Source: JACQCF01 sp043742785 (GTDB lineage: Bacteria; Omnitrophota; Gorgyraeia; Zapsychrales; Fredricksoniimonadaceae). Taken from it: a stretch of DNA of 52,118 nt. Position numbers and translations under genes: made by a program. Within the stretch, counting starts at the first letter, position 1. Every line of letters begins with the position of its first letter. Where the stretch lies: the NCBI GenBank assembly GCA_043742785.1, contig JAYTXU010000024.1, positions 1-52,118 of the forward strand. The letters are read 5' to 3'. The notes beneath the pieces were generated by a model. The model searched no databases, had not been told where the DNA came from, and was given only the letters and a program-made list of their open reading frames with translations. Below are positions 8,212 to 16,801 of this stretch, in pieces.

Positions 8212-9723
8212 TTACTCTTTTGATAAAGTGCGCTGAAAATGCAATAAGACAATTTCTCCATGCGAAACCTTAGAATATAAAGAAAATCCATTTAATTTAA
8301 TTTCAGGAACTAAATTATTTAGATAAAGAATAAAAATAGAATGAATATTGTTAGTAAGAATGCCTTTCTTTAGTAAAAATTCTGAGGAGCAAACCTTCTC
8401 TGATACCCCAAAAAACTTGTTTGTGTCGACTCTATAATAAAGACTAGTTTTATCAAATTTATAATAAGACCCGCTTGTGTCAACTTTAAAATAATACTTT
8501 ATATCGGGGGCCGATAAAAAAAATAAAACAATATCATTTGCCCTAAGATTTTGATTTAATTCCTTTACCGTACTACGCCAATCTGATTTAGGGCATCCTA
8601 AATCATACTTAAAATATAAATACGTACTGCTCAATGCAATAACAAACATTACCAACACCATCATTCTCTTAATTGAGCCATGCAAATTATTAATCTGGCT
8701 GCTGACGAGCAAAATGATAGGGATCTGAATAAACCCTATATGTCTCTCTCTAAGATCTATACGAAAAAAAAAGTAGTCAAATATAAAATAAATAAATACC
8801 GAAATTATTATCCACATAAAAAGACAATAATAATTCGTAGGGAAAGAAAGTCCTATCTTTCTATTTTTATAAAAGATAGTCAACACATTGATAAAAAATA
8901 ATGCAATCAAAAAAACATATAAAAAGCAATTAACCCCTCCCAAACCAGGAACATCACTGCCTATGATAAATACAAAGGCCCTTAAGAAAAACGTAAAATA
9001 ATCAAATGCAGCACCTGGCAGCCTAGAATTAAACCCTAAATGTTCAGAGCATAAAAAATATATCACCCACAGAATACAAAAAATAACAATGATCAATTGG
9101 CCAAAAAACCATTTTCTCCACCTTGTTTTTTCCCCAATTAACAAAAAAACGATACTTTGTATCACCAAAAATAAAAAGCCTGTGTACATTGTGTAACAAG
9201 ATAATATTGAGGTAATGATATAAAATATATAAGAATTCTTCTTTTGATCTTTAAGAAAACGATAGAAAAACAAAAATGATACCGCTGCAAGAAACCAGAA
9301 TAGCCCATACATCTTGGCATCTTGAGCAAAGTTAATAGCAAACGGTGAAAACGCTAATAATGCAGCAGAAATAAGGCCAGCACCTTTACTAAAAAATTCT
9401 TTACCAAGTTTATAAATAACAATGATGGTCAAACTAGAGAAAATTGCAGAAGGAAACCTTAACGCCCATTCACTAATACCAAAAACAAATGTCCATAAAT
9501 GTAGAAGAATATAATGAAGTGGTGGGAATTCCGAATGTCGAAGAAGGCATATCGTTTCTAAAAATGATCTCTTAATTCTTATTGTGGTCATTACTTCGTT
9601 ACCACATAAGCTTAGATCTCCAAGATGATAAAGCCTCACAAGGAAACCTATCATAAAAAGAACTAAAATAACCAAAAATTCTATCGATGCCTTCGATTTT
9701 AATTTATAAAGAATTTTATTCAT
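8212..9723 (-). CDS. GT39-like membrane glycosyltransferase (ArnT/PMT fold)
   Basis: A 503-residue integral membrane protein with around a dozen hydrophobic segments. The first cytoplasmic helix is followed by an outward loop with NE where most relatives have DE (LSLCGNEVMTTIR, near 38-50). Then comes SEFPPLHYILLHLW, the usual PPxxY/H region, and a long run of membrane helices. A soluble C-terminal portion starts near 395. Members take a sugar from a polyprenyl-phosphate donor and add it to a lipid or protein acceptor on the outer face of the membrane. The gene lies directly downstream of a LAB_N protein and a DPM1-like transferase, which would supply that donor. Acidic-site substitution D to N is worth noting, but the glutamate remains. 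Confidence 0.82.
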   Translation of the reverse strand: MNKILYKLKSKASIEFLVILVLFMIGFLVRLYHLGDLSLCGNEVMTTIRIKRSFLETICLLRHSEFPPLHYILLHLWTFVFGISEWALRFPSAIFSSLTIIVIYKLGKEFFSKGAGLISAALLAFSPFAINFAQDAKMYGLFWFLAAVSFLFFYRFLKDQKKNSYIFYIITSILSCYTMYTGFLFLVIQSIVFLLIGEKTRWRKWFFGQLIIVIFCILWVIYFLCSEHLGFNSRLPGAAFDYFTFFLRAFVFIIGSDVPGLGGVNCFLYVFLIALFFINVLTIFYKNRKIGLSFPTNYYCLFMWIIISVFIYFIFDYFFFRIDLRERHIGFIQIPIILLVSSQINNLHGSIKRMMVLVMFVIALSSTYLYFKYDLGCPKSDWRSTVKELNQNLRANDIVLFFLSAPDIKYYFKVDTSGSYYKFDKTSLYYRVDTNKFFGVSEKVCSSEFLLKKGILTNNIHSIFILYLNNLVPEIKLNGFSLYSKVSHGEIVLLHFQRTLSKE

Positions 9724-9756
9724 TCTCTGCTGCTAATTTGGTTAACAGTAAATAAT

Positions 9757-10035
9757 TTACTCTAATCGTCTGTTCTTACGATCAATCAATATCAAATTTC
9801 TTACATAAACGATTAACCCCATACATTGACCTAATATAAAAATAGGGTCTTTTCTATAAATTGCATATACCAAAAGAAAGATGCCTCCCCCAATACTAAA
9901 ATACCAGAATATATGAGGGATAACGCTATCTCTCCTTTTTTCACTTTCCAGCCATTGAAAAAGAAATCTCATAAAAAGAAGGATCTGGCCCAATAAACCT
10001 ATCCCAATCCATATCATTTCAATATTTATCTTCAT
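9757..10035 (-). CDS. Stand-alone LAB_N domain membrane protein
   Basis: A small membrane protein of about 92 residues that consists almost only of the lipid-A-disaccharide-synthase N-terminal (LAB_N) domain. The hallmarks are GLLGQILLFMRFLFQWLESE, then RRDSVIPHIFWYFS, and YAIYRKDPIFILGQ ending in YVRNL. Three hydrophobic helices are expected. The domain also appears as single genes beside polyprenyl-sugar transferases, where it may act as a small flippase-like or accessory subunit; its mechanism is not established. The longest frame starts at a TTG at 10071 and overlaps the upstream stop. The ATG at 10035 has AAAGGGA four bases before it and is a better start. It sits between the DPM1-like and GT39-like genes. 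Confidence 0.85.
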   Translation of the reverse strand: MKINIEMIWIGIGLLGQILLFMRFLFQWLESEKRRDSVIPHIFWYFSIGGGIFLLVYAIYRKDPIFILGQCMGLIVYVRNLILIDRKNRRLE

Positions 10036-10067
10036 ATTTCCCTTTGGCAAATAAGCTCTTTTCCAAT

Positions 10068-10802
10068 TCAATTTATTGTTTCTATTACCTTATAATGAAT
10101 TAAACGATTTCTCACCCACCACATACCAAATAAATCGATAGCCGAATTTAAAATTCTATTCCAAATCCCATAGTGACTATTCCCGAAAAAACGCGGATTA
10201 TTTTTTACTGGTATTTCTGTTACCGTAAACCCTTCCATCTTAAACAAAGTAGGCAAAAAACGGTGAGCACCGCGAAAAAATTTTATATTGGAAATACAAG
10301 CACGCCTAAATGCACGGTAGGTACAACCTGAGTCGCTAATATTGTCACTTAAAACCTTATTTCTTACCCAATTAGCAAAACGTGATGAAACAAAACAAAT
10401 GAACGAATCTCCTTTATGGCGCGTAACCACTCGCGACCCACACACACAATCATAAGATTTTAATTCTTCCATAAACATAGGTAGGTCACTCAAATCATTT
10501 TGTAAATCAGCATCGAGCGTAACAATGTAATGTCCACGGGAAAGCTGAATACCCGCCCAACTAGCAGCAGATTCACCACATTTAGACTTAAACTTTTGTA
10601 CGCGTATACGAAAATTAGCCTGTGCAATCTCCCTAAGAATCACCCATGAATTATCTGTGCTACAATCATCTGTGATAATTACTTCATAGGAAATATTTAT
10701 TGAAGCCATTATGAGACTAATCGCATCAATCAAAGCACGCAAATTACCTTCTTCATTATGACAGGGGATAACCAAACTAAGTTCAGGGCCATATTCAGTC
10801 AT
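10068..10802 (-). CDS. DPM1/ArnC-like polyprenyl-phosphate glycosyltransferase
   Basis: A 244-residue GT2 enzyme of the dolichol-phosphate-mannose synthase group. LSLVIPCHNEEGNL near 9-22 is the classic P-C/A-x-NE-x-x-N start. DDCSTDNSW at about 45-53 and the DADLQNDL metal-binding motif near 98 define the family. It lacks the two C-terminal membrane helices of ArnC-type proteins, so it is a soluble short form. It probably loads a sugar from a nucleotide donor onto undecaprenyl phosphate at the inner membrane face, for use by the GT39-like enzyme downstream. Its ATG overlaps the upstream stop as TAATG, a sign of tight coupling with the fused dehydrogenase-aminotransferase. Confidence 0.9.
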   Translation of the reverse strand: MTEYGPELSLVIPCHNEEGNLRALIDAISLIMASINISYEVIITDDCSTDNSWVILREIAQANFRIRVQKFKSKCGESAASWAGIQLSRGHYIVTLDADLQNDLSDLPMFMEELKSYDCVCGSRVVTRHKGDSFICFVSSRFANWVRNKVLSDNISDSGCTYRAFRRACISNIKFFRGAHRFLPTLFKMEGFTVTEIPVKNNPRFFGNSHYGIWNRILNSAIDLFGMWWVRNRLIHYKVIETIN

Positions 10803-12889
10803 TATTTTTTATAAAATTCGACAATACAATCGCATACGTAATCGACTTCCTCTAATGATATCTCACCGTGTATAGGTAAAGATAGAATTTCTTTTACAAC
10901 TTTTTCTGTAACTAATAATTTCTTCTGATCATACAACTTAAGCATTGCAGGTTGCTGATGAATAGCTATAGGATAATGGATACCTGTATTAATGTTATGT
11001 TGTTGAAGAAATTTTCTAAGTTCTTCCCTTTCTGGGACACGCACAACATACATATGATAAATAGCAAAAACCCAAGAACGTTCAAGAGGGATTTCTATAA
11101 TATCTTTGAGCCGTTCGTTGTATCGAAGAGCAGCTTTTCGTCGTCTCTCATTTAATCTTCCCAATTGACGTAAACCAACACGACCAATAGCAGCTTGAAT
11201 TTCGTTAAAACGTAGATTATAACCTACCATCTCATGTGTATATTTATCTTTGCGTCCATGATTTCGCAACATTCGAACCTTTTCTGCAATAACATCATCA
11301 TTAGTACAAATACAACCACCATCACCAAGCACAGTAAGATTCTTGGATGGGAAGAATGAAAATACACTCGCCATGCCCATTGAGCCGACCCGTCTACCTT
11401 TATACTTTGCGCCTTGAGCCTGGGCACAGTCCTCTATAACCCATAGATGGTATTTCTGAGCTATTTGAGCAATACGATCTAAATCTGCTGGATGACCATA
11501 CAAATGCACAGGCAAAATTCCAACAGTACGCTGCGTAATAGCCACCTCTAATTGGTCTACATCTAAACAATAAGAATCATCAATATCAATAAATACAGGT
11601 TTTGCACCAAAATGAAGCATTGGTTCGATGGAGGCAAAAGCTGTATGCGATGGCACTAAAATTTCATCACCTCTTTTTAAGCCCATCACCTGATGCAGCA
11701 TAAAAGTAGCCATTGTACAAGACGAGCATAATACGGCATGCTTTACGCCAGTGAAAACAGCCAATTCCTGTTCAAATGCTACACACTCTTTATCTAAAAT
11801 ATAACGACCAGAATCCACAACACGCAAAATAGACTGACGCACTTCATCATCGACAAAACATTGAGATAAAGTAATTTCTTTATGTGTTTTCTTATTATCA
11901 TAAACGTTCTTTAATTCGATACTCCTACCGCTTTTTGCAGATTCTAATGCAGCTTCTAATACTCGTACCGATTCATATCCTTCACGCCCATTAGCCAATG
12001 GTGGCATACGTGTTTGCACTGAATCGAGAAATGCTTTTAACTCTGTTAGCAACGGTTCTTCAGTTGAGAACTTTAATTGACTCATAATACCTTGCAAAGA
12101 ATTAAAATTGCCACCTTCTTCTACACGCTTATTATCATAGAGCTTTATTTCATGCGGTAGAATATTATAATCACAAAAAGCACTTAGTTTTGTCCCTACA
12201 ATAAAAACCTCTCTATGTTTTCCTGGAATATGATAACCTGCTTCCACTTTAGCCCATGTCGAGCCAATATCACTTTCATAATCCATCGTAATAAATAATT
12301 CATCTTCCATTCCTCGACCAATAAAATCTCTTATCTGTGCAGTTACTCGAACAGGTGGTTGTGCCATAAAATAATTAAACAAATCGACGAAATGAATTGC
12401 ATCAGCAAATGCTACTCCCGTGTCATTGCGCGGGTTTTTGAAACCACTGAAGTTGCCTCGTAGAATATTGATGTGACCAAATTTCCCTTCGTGGATAGCC
12501 TTATGCAGCCATTGAGAAGCAGAATCATATCGAAAGATATGTCCAACCTGTAAGATACACAAATTTTTATCAGCAAGTTTCGTTAAAGTCATCGCCTCGC
12601 TTGAAAACAAAGAGATAGGCTTATCGACAAACACGTCTTTAGCTAATTTCAACAACTCTTCGCATAGGACAAAATGTGTCTGTGCTGGCGTCACGACTAC
12701 TGCAGCATCTATCTCTGCTATAAACGTTTGAAGATTTACGGACAAATGAGAATCAGGAATACCTAAATCAAGACATTTCTTTAACATTCTCTCATCGAGA
12801 TCTACCACAAACAGCTCTACCGGCAATGAACGAAGTACACGCAAATGATTGTTACCCCATCTCCCTGCCCCCAATAAAAGAATTTTCAT
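10802..12889 (-). CDS. Gfo/Idh dehydrogenase fused to DegT/DnrJ aminotransferase
   Basis: About 695 residues with two full enzymes in one chain. Residues 1-325 are a Gfo/Idh/MocA oxidoreductase: Rossmann LLLGAGRWGNNH at the start, VFVDKPIS near 87-94 with the catalytic lysine of the EKP-type motif, and ADAIHFVDLFNYF near 163 with the conserved histidine. Residues 335-695 are a DegT/DnrJ/EryC1/StrS PLP aminotransferase: SGRYILDKE near 360, EDCAQAQGA near 486, and FFPSKNLTVLGDGG with the PLP lysine at about 516. Together they could oxidise a nucleotide sugar to a 3-keto form and aminate it, as WbpB and WbpE do as separate proteins. The ATG at 12889 overlaps the wzt stop as ATGA, and I prefer it over an ATG at 12904. 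Confidence 0.9.
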   Translation of the reverse strand: MKILLLGAGRWGNNHLRVLRSLPVELFVVDLDERMLKKCLDLGIPDSHLSVNLQTFIAEIDAAVVVTPAQTHFVLCEELLKLAKDVFVDKPISLFSSEAMTLTKLADKNLCILQVGHIFRYDSASQWLHKAIHEGKFGHINILRGNFSGFKNPRNDTGVAFADAIHFVDLFNYFMAQPPVRVTAQIRDFIGRGMEDELFITMDYESDIGSTWAKVEAGYHIPGKHREVFIVGTKLSAFCDYNILPHEIKLYDNKRVEEGGNFNSLQGIMSQLKFSTEEPLLTELKAFLDSVQTRMPPLANGREGYESVRVLEAALESAKSGRSIELKNVYDNKKTHKEITLSQCFVDDEVRQSILRVVDSGRYILDKECVAFEQELAVFTGVKHAVLCSSCTMATFMLHQVMGLKRGDEILVPSHTAFASIEPMLHFGAKPVFIDIDDSYCLDVDQLEVAITQRTVGILPVHLYGHPADLDRIAQIAQKYHLWVIEDCAQAQGAKYKGRRVGSMGMASVFSFFPSKNLTVLGDGGCICTNDDVIAEKVRMLRNHGRKDKYTHEMVGYNLRFNEIQAAIGRVGLRQLGRLNERRRKAALRYNERLKDIIEIPLERSWVFAIYHMYVVRVPEREELRKFLQQHNINTGIHYPIAIHQQPAMLKLYDQKKLLVTEKVVKEILSLPIHGEISLEEVDYVCDCIVEFYKK

Positions 12890-14172
12890 AACGATAATTC
12901 CCAATCACATTTGGGCCAGCACAAAGGAGTAATAACGCCTGGGATTAACGTCGGTAAATTTTTTATTGCCGTAATATAGCCATAATCACCCTGCGTGAAA
13001 GGAGTAGTAAACGTCTCATCAAAGATACCAATCGATATACGATACCTACCCGTGGTCAGTTGTAATGGCTTAAACCAGACACGAAAAATTCCTGACAAAG
13101 GAAGCTCTTCAGGTAAGGCCTGTTCACCAAGACGTATACAAGTACCTGAACAAACCACATCCTTTTCATTGCGAAAAAAAACCCAAATAAACCCCCTCAT
13201 AATCCCAATCGTAGAATTGTTTTTGTAAGAGAAACACAAGGCCATATCTTCATCGGCAGAAAATTGACTTCGTCTTTCCGCCTTGATAGACTCAGCCCAT
13301 ACTGAAGTTATTTCTACATCTTCTCTCGTATAATTGTTGAATTTTTTAACAAGTAGAAGATCCTCTTTTTTATCCACCAACATCGACCAACCTTCACCGC
13401 GGGATTTCCTTTGCATAAGAAGGTCATAATCAGCAATTACCTTAGCAGACTCTCCTTGGGAGACAATTTGACCCTGATCGAGTAACAACGCTTTATTCGC
13501 GATTCCCAAAACAGATGCCAAATTATGTGAAACATAAATAATTGTCTTTTCACCAGATCGTATATATTCTCTAAGACGCTCTAAAGCTTTTCTTCGAAAT
13601 TCAACATCCCCCACCGCCAGGATCTCATCGATAAGCAAAATATCAGGTTCGCAATGAACAGCAATAGAGAAGCCTAATCGAACAAACATGCCGCTAGAAT
13701 AATTTTTCACGGGAGTATCAAGAAAATCTCCGATATCAGCAAATTCAACTATAGCCGCAAATTTTCGATTCACTTCAACTCTCGTCATTCCCATAATAGC
13801 AGCACTAAGATAAATATTTTCACGCCCTGTGAACAGAGGATGAAACCCCACCCCAGCAGCAATCAAAGCTCCGACGCGTCCTCGAACAGTAATTTCTCCT
13901 TGATCCGGCCTAAAAATTCCATTAATCATCTTTAAAATAGTACTCTTACCTGAACCATTAGGGCCGATCAAACCCAAAATATCTCCCCGTGCGACCTCAA
14001 AAGAAATGTTATCAACGGCCCAGAATTCTTTTGGCCTCAATCTTTCTAAACGAGTACTAAACCCCAAAAGATTTCGACCAAAATCCGAAACTCCATAAAA
14101 CAGAGATTTATTGAGAGACTTACTAAATTTCTTTGAAACGTTATCGACCTTAATAACAACAGCATCATCCAT
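12886..14172 (-). CDS. wzt: Polysaccharide ABC exporter ATPase with Wzt C-terminal domain
   Basis: A 428-residue ABC ATPase that energises export of a finished polysaccharide across the inner membrane with Wzm. The nucleotide-binding domain (about 1-250) has Walker A GPNGSGKST at 70-78, the signature YSSGM at 158-162 and Walker B DILLIDE at 177-183 followed by the D-loop, then the switch histidine in YVSHN. The lead helix FWAVDNISFEV and the GENIYL stretch are typical of the KpsT/Wzt group. Residues about 290-428 form an extra β-rich domain, as in Wzt proteins that recognise the capped end of the O-antigen chain. This implies that chain termination and export are linked. The start is 2 bases after the wzm stop. 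Confidence 0.93.
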   Translation of the reverse strand: MDDAVVIKVDNVSKKFSKSLNKSLFYGVSDFGRNLLGFSTRLERLRPKEFWAVDNISFEVARGDILGLIGPNGSGKSTILKMINGIFRPDQGEITVRGRVGALIAAGVGFHPLFTGRENIYLSAAIMGMTRVEVNRKFAAIVEFADIGDFLDTPVKNYSSGMFVRLGFSIAVHCEPDILLIDEILAVGDVEFRRKALERLREYIRSGEKTIIYVSHNLASVLGIANKALLLDQGQIVSQGESAKVIADYDLLMQRKSRGEGWSMLVDKKEDLLLVKKFNNYTREDVEITSVWAESIKAERRSQFSADEDMALCFSYKNNSTIGIMRGFIWVFFRNEKDVVCSGTCIRLGEQALPEELPLSGIFRVWFKPLQLTTGRYRISIGIFDETFTTPFTQGDYGYITAIKNLPTLIPGVITPLCWPKCDWELSL

Positions 14173-14174
14173 TT

Positions 14175-15023
14175 TTAAATTCTTTCAGATATCCTTGCTT
14201 CACTCAAATGAAAAATGAGCAAACAAGAAATAAAAATAAGCACAGAGATAATACTCATAGCTATAAGACCAACCATATCGGATAAGGTTCCTCGCAAAAT
14301 CAAGTCACGTCCTGCTGCTATAAAATAATAAATCGGATTAAATTTTGTTAACCAAAACAACGAACCAACCTTAGAAGGTGCATATAAAACAGGAGTTAAA
14401 AACATCGAAAATGTCAAAAACAAAGGGAGAGCATTATTCACGTCACGGGAAACACTTGCAGTCAGCGCCAAAATAAACCCAAATCCCAAAGTTAAAAACA
14501 GTAATGGAATTATAACAACAGGGAGAAAAAGTATCGCTAAATTTATTTTTATCTTATAAATAATAAGTAAAAAAAAACCCAGTCCTACTTGCATAATGAA
14601 AGGAAGAAATGATTTTCCTAAAGAAGCTATCACTAAAGATTTCTTGGAGAAATTTATTTTAGTGAGCATCTGATCTGCTGATAAAAGTGATTGAGAACAG
14701 GCGATGAGACCAGTCGAAAATAATTGCCAAAATGCCATGCCAAATATGGCATATATTGGATAAGGAACATCAAGATGCCCAATGGCAAGAAGACCAGCAT
14801 AATGCCACAGTACAAAAGTCCCGATACCTATAATTGGAAAAATAAAGGGACTCAGGATCCCAAGGAAAGTTTGTTTATAAATAGCAAAGAAATCACGTTT
14901 AAATAACTGCCAAATCAACCAACGACTTTCAATCAATTCTTGAAAAATTTGTCTAAAAATTACTCCACACTCTTTGTGCAAAGAATTATTAGGAGTATAG
15001 ATAACTATGCTGTCTTTTTTCAT
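14175..15023 (-). CDS. wzm: Polysaccharide ABC exporter permease
   Basis: An ABC-2 type permease of about 282 residues, the membrane partner of Wzt. After a soluble lead comes the amphipathic stretch ESRWLIWQLFKRDF, then six hydrophobic helices spread over the rest, starting with TFLGILSPFIFPIIGIG. The conserved QTFLGILSPF region and the NPIYYFIAAGRDLIL segment are typical of Wzm/RfbA/KpsM proteins. The longest frame starts at a TTG at 15062, without a Shine-Dalgarno; the ATG at 15023 has a weak GGA just upstream and I prefer it, without certainty. It lies downstream of folX, so the polysaccharide operon and the pterin genes may share a transcript. Confidence 0.9.
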   Translation of the reverse strand: MKKDSIVIYTPNNSLHKECGVIFRQIFQELIESRWLIWQLFKRDFFAIYKQTFLGILSPFIFPIIGIGTFVLWHYAGLLAIGHLDVPYPIYAIFGMAFWQLFSTGLIACSQSLLSADQMLTKINFSKKSLVIASLGKSFLPFIMQVGLGFFLLIIYKIKINLAILFLPVVIIPLLFLTLGFGFILALTASVSRDVNNALPLFLTFSMFLTPVLYAPSKVGSLFWLTKFNPIYYFIAAGRDLILRGTLSDMVGLIAMSIISVLIFISCLLIFHLSEARISERI

Positions 15024-15067
15024 TTTCCATATTGTATCATGAGAATCTGTTGCATTTTCCAAAAAAT

Positions 15068-15412
15068 CTAAGAAGTAATCTTATAAGAAACACAGCGAGC
15101 CTGCGCTATGGCTTGAGGCTTATCTATACGTAAAGACACCTTTTGAAGACCTTTATAACCTTTAAGCATATCCATAATCTTAGCAGCTAATTTCTCTAAT
15201 AATAAACAACGCGAATTCTCTACTATTCTAATAACAACATTCGCAATGTGTTCATAATCCATAGCATCTTTTAAATTATCCGATCGGCTAGCCTTGTTAG
15301 CATCGTATTCCAAACTTAGATTAATGATAATCTCCTGCTTGTTTTTACGTTCAAAAGTATGTGTGCCAATAATAGTACGGACACGTAAATCTACAATATC
15401 AACGATAGCCAT
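15068..15412 (-). CDS. folX: Dihydroneopterin triphosphate epimerase / aldolase family
   Basis: A 114-residue T-fold enzyme of the FolB/FolX family. LRVRTIIGTH near 9-18, the central SLEYDANKASRSDNLKDAMDY and VENSRCLLLEKLAAKI are much closer to E. coli FolX (LRLRTFIG…NDALNY…VENNRFSLLEKL) as I recall it than to FolB. FolX inverts the 2' carbon of dihydroneopterin triphosphate to give the monapterin form. The glutamate in LLEKL is the usual binding or catalytic residue of the family. The immediate neighbours FolM and FolE complete the tetrahydromonapterin route, which supports FolX over FolB. An aldolase role in folate synthesis cannot be excluded. Confidence 0.82.
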   Translation of the reverse strand: MAIVDIVDLRVRTIIGTHTFERKNKQEIIINLSLEYDANKASRSDNLKDAMDYEHIANVVIRIVENSRCLLLEKLAAKIMDMLKGYKGLQKVSLRIDKPQAIAQARCVSYKITS

Positions 15413-15414
15413 AA

Positions 15415-16140
15415 TTATACTAATGCCTCTCCACCATCAACCGCAATAATTTGTCCGGTCATATAAGTATTTTTTAATAGAAAATCAACTGTATCTAGAA
15501 TATCTTTAGGATTACCCATCGTCTTTAATGGAATTTTCTTAGCTCTAACCTGCCGATCATCTTTTTGACTGTTAACAGGAGCTAAAATCATACCTGGAGA
15601 AATACCATTCACCCGCACCTTAGGACCAAAGCTGACAGCAGCCATTTTAGTAAACTCAGCCAAGGCTTTTTTAGTTAAAAGATAATCCTCATAACGGGTA
15701 CTATACTTAACCACATTAGTATCAATAAAATTTATAATCTGCCCCTTTTTAACCAAGCGGGCAAACTCACAAGATAAAACATAAGGCGCTTTGAAATTAA
15801 TATTCCAATGAGCTTCAAAAGAACTTAGATCTTGAGCTCCAAATATATTAGGAAGAAAGATAGACGCGCTATTAATAAGCAAATTGAAATCAGGAAAAGC
15901 TTTATAAACCTGAGCAATTAAACGGCTCGTTTGCTTTGGATCAGCCAAATCACAGACAAACAGCTCACAACGAACACCCTTCTTATACAGAAGAGATGCT
16001 GTTTTCATAGCCTCCGTCTTAGAGCTCTTATAGTGAAGGGCAATGGAATATCCTTGCTCTGCCAAATGCAAAGCAATCGTCTGACCTAAACGTTTAGCTC
16101 CACCAGTGATTAAAACTGTACATTTTCTTTTGGATGGCAT
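15415..16140 (-). CDS. folM: Pteridine reductase-like SDR (dihydromonapterin reductase)
   Basis: A 241-residue short-chain dehydrogenase/reductase. The nucleotide motif TGGAKRLG has the arginine variant (TGxxxRxG) typical of pteridine reductases. INSASIF replaces the usual NNAG, the catalytic region reads INFIDTNV with aspartate where ordinary SDRs have serine, and YLLTK supplies the YxxxK pair. The Asp-Tyr-Lys arrangement is that of PTR1 and FolM, so reduction of dihydromonapterin or dihydrofolate with NADPH is likely. The longest frame begins at a TTG at 16149 inside folE; the ATG at 16140 follows the folE stop by one base (TAATATG) and is better. Downstream folX is 2 bases away. Confidence 0.85.
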   Translation of the reverse strand: MPSKRKCTVLITGGAKRLGQTIALHLAEQGYSIALHYKSSKTEAMKTASLLYKKGVRCELFVCDLADPKQTSRLIAQVYKAFPDFNLLINSASIFLPNIFGAQDLSSFEAHWNINFKAPYVLSCEFARLVKKGQIINFIDTNVVKYSTRYEDYLLTKKALAEFTKMAAVSFGPKVRVNGISPGMILAPVNSQKDDRQVRAKKIPLKTMGNPKDILDTVDFLLKNTYMTGQIIAVDGGEALV

Positions 16141-16141
16141 A

Positions 16142-16681
16142 TTAAGCAATAAGACTCAAGAATTCCTTACGACAAGCATCATCTTTACGAAAAACACCCA
16201 TAAGACAAGACGTTTTCATAAGTGAATTTTGTTTTTCCACTCCCCTCATCATCATACATAAATGCTTAGCTTCAATAACCACCCCAACTCCTAAAGCCCC
16301 GGTTACCTCCATAAGAGTAGTGGCAATTTCCCTCGTTAAATTCTCCTGAACTTGCAAACGGCGAGCATACATATCGACAATACGAGCAATCTTAGAAAGC
16401 CCAATAATCTTGCCATTAGGAATATATCCTACATGCGCTTTACCAAAGAAAGGTAACATATGGTGTTCACATACGGAATACATCTCAATATCTTTAACAA
16501 CCACCATTTCATCATTATCAGAAGTAAAAATAGCCTCGTTAACAATCTCTTTAATATCTTTCTTATAACCCTGCATAATAAATTCAAAAGCCTTTGCTGC
16601 TCGTTGTGGGGTCTTAATTAAGCCTTCACGCTTGGGGTCTTCTCCAATACCTTCTATGATTTTACGAAAATTCTGCTCCAT
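16142..16681 (-). CDS. folE: GTP cyclohydrolase I (type IA)
   Basis: A 179-residue enzyme that converts GTP to 7,8-dihydroneopterin triphosphate. The zinc ligands are visible in MYSVCEHHMLPF and in AKHLCMMMRGV, and the GKAHVGYIP and GLSKIARIVDMYARRLQVQE blocks are standard. Length is close to the ~190-220 usual for the family. A GTG at 16687 would overlap the Shine-Dalgarno itself; AGAGGTG lies just before the ATG at 16681, which I take as start. It heads the folE-folM-folX set and probably the whole operon leading into wzm. The leader upstream carries two perfect palindromes. Confidence 0.96.
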   Translation of the reverse strand: MEQNFRKIIEGIGEDPKREGLIKTPQRAAKAFEFIMQGYKKDIKEIVNEAIFTSDNDEMVVVKDIEMYSVCEHHMLPFFGKAHVGYIPNGKIIGLSKIARIVDMYARRLQVQENLTREIATTLMEVTGALGVGVVIEAKHLCMMMRGVEKQNSLMKTSCLMGVFRKDDACRKEFLSLIA

Positions 16682-16699
16682 AAACACCTCTAAATAATC

Positions 16700-16741
16700 C
16701 CGCCATGGCGGAAAAGTTTATCCCAAGTCCCGCTTAAGCGG
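16700..16741. repeat. Two 12-bp perfect palindromes in the folE leader
   Basis: CCGCCATGGCGG occupies 16700-16711 and CCGCTTAAGCGG occupies 16730-16741; both are perfect palindromes sharing the CCGC…GCGG arms and are more GC-rich than their surroundings. They lie in the 138-base divergent spacer, inside the predicted folE 5' leader. They may be fragments of a dispersed palindromic repeat or small mRNA hairpins that influence folE expression. Nothing in the sequence decides between these. Confidence 0.7.
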
Positions 16742-16772
16742 AACGAAGTACTACCTTAAAATAAGAATTGCA

Positions 16773-16801
16773 ATATTAGCATATGGACTATTTTGTGTCT
16801 A
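16773..16801 (-). promoter_or_regulatory. Candidate promoter for folE operon
   Basis: On the minus strand TAGACA (16796-16801) and TAATAT (16773-16778) are separated by 17 bases, a good fit to a σ70-type promoter reading toward folE. It overlaps the candidate promoter for the divergent PHP gene, so the two could compete for polymerase. This is consensus matching only. Confidence 0.4.
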
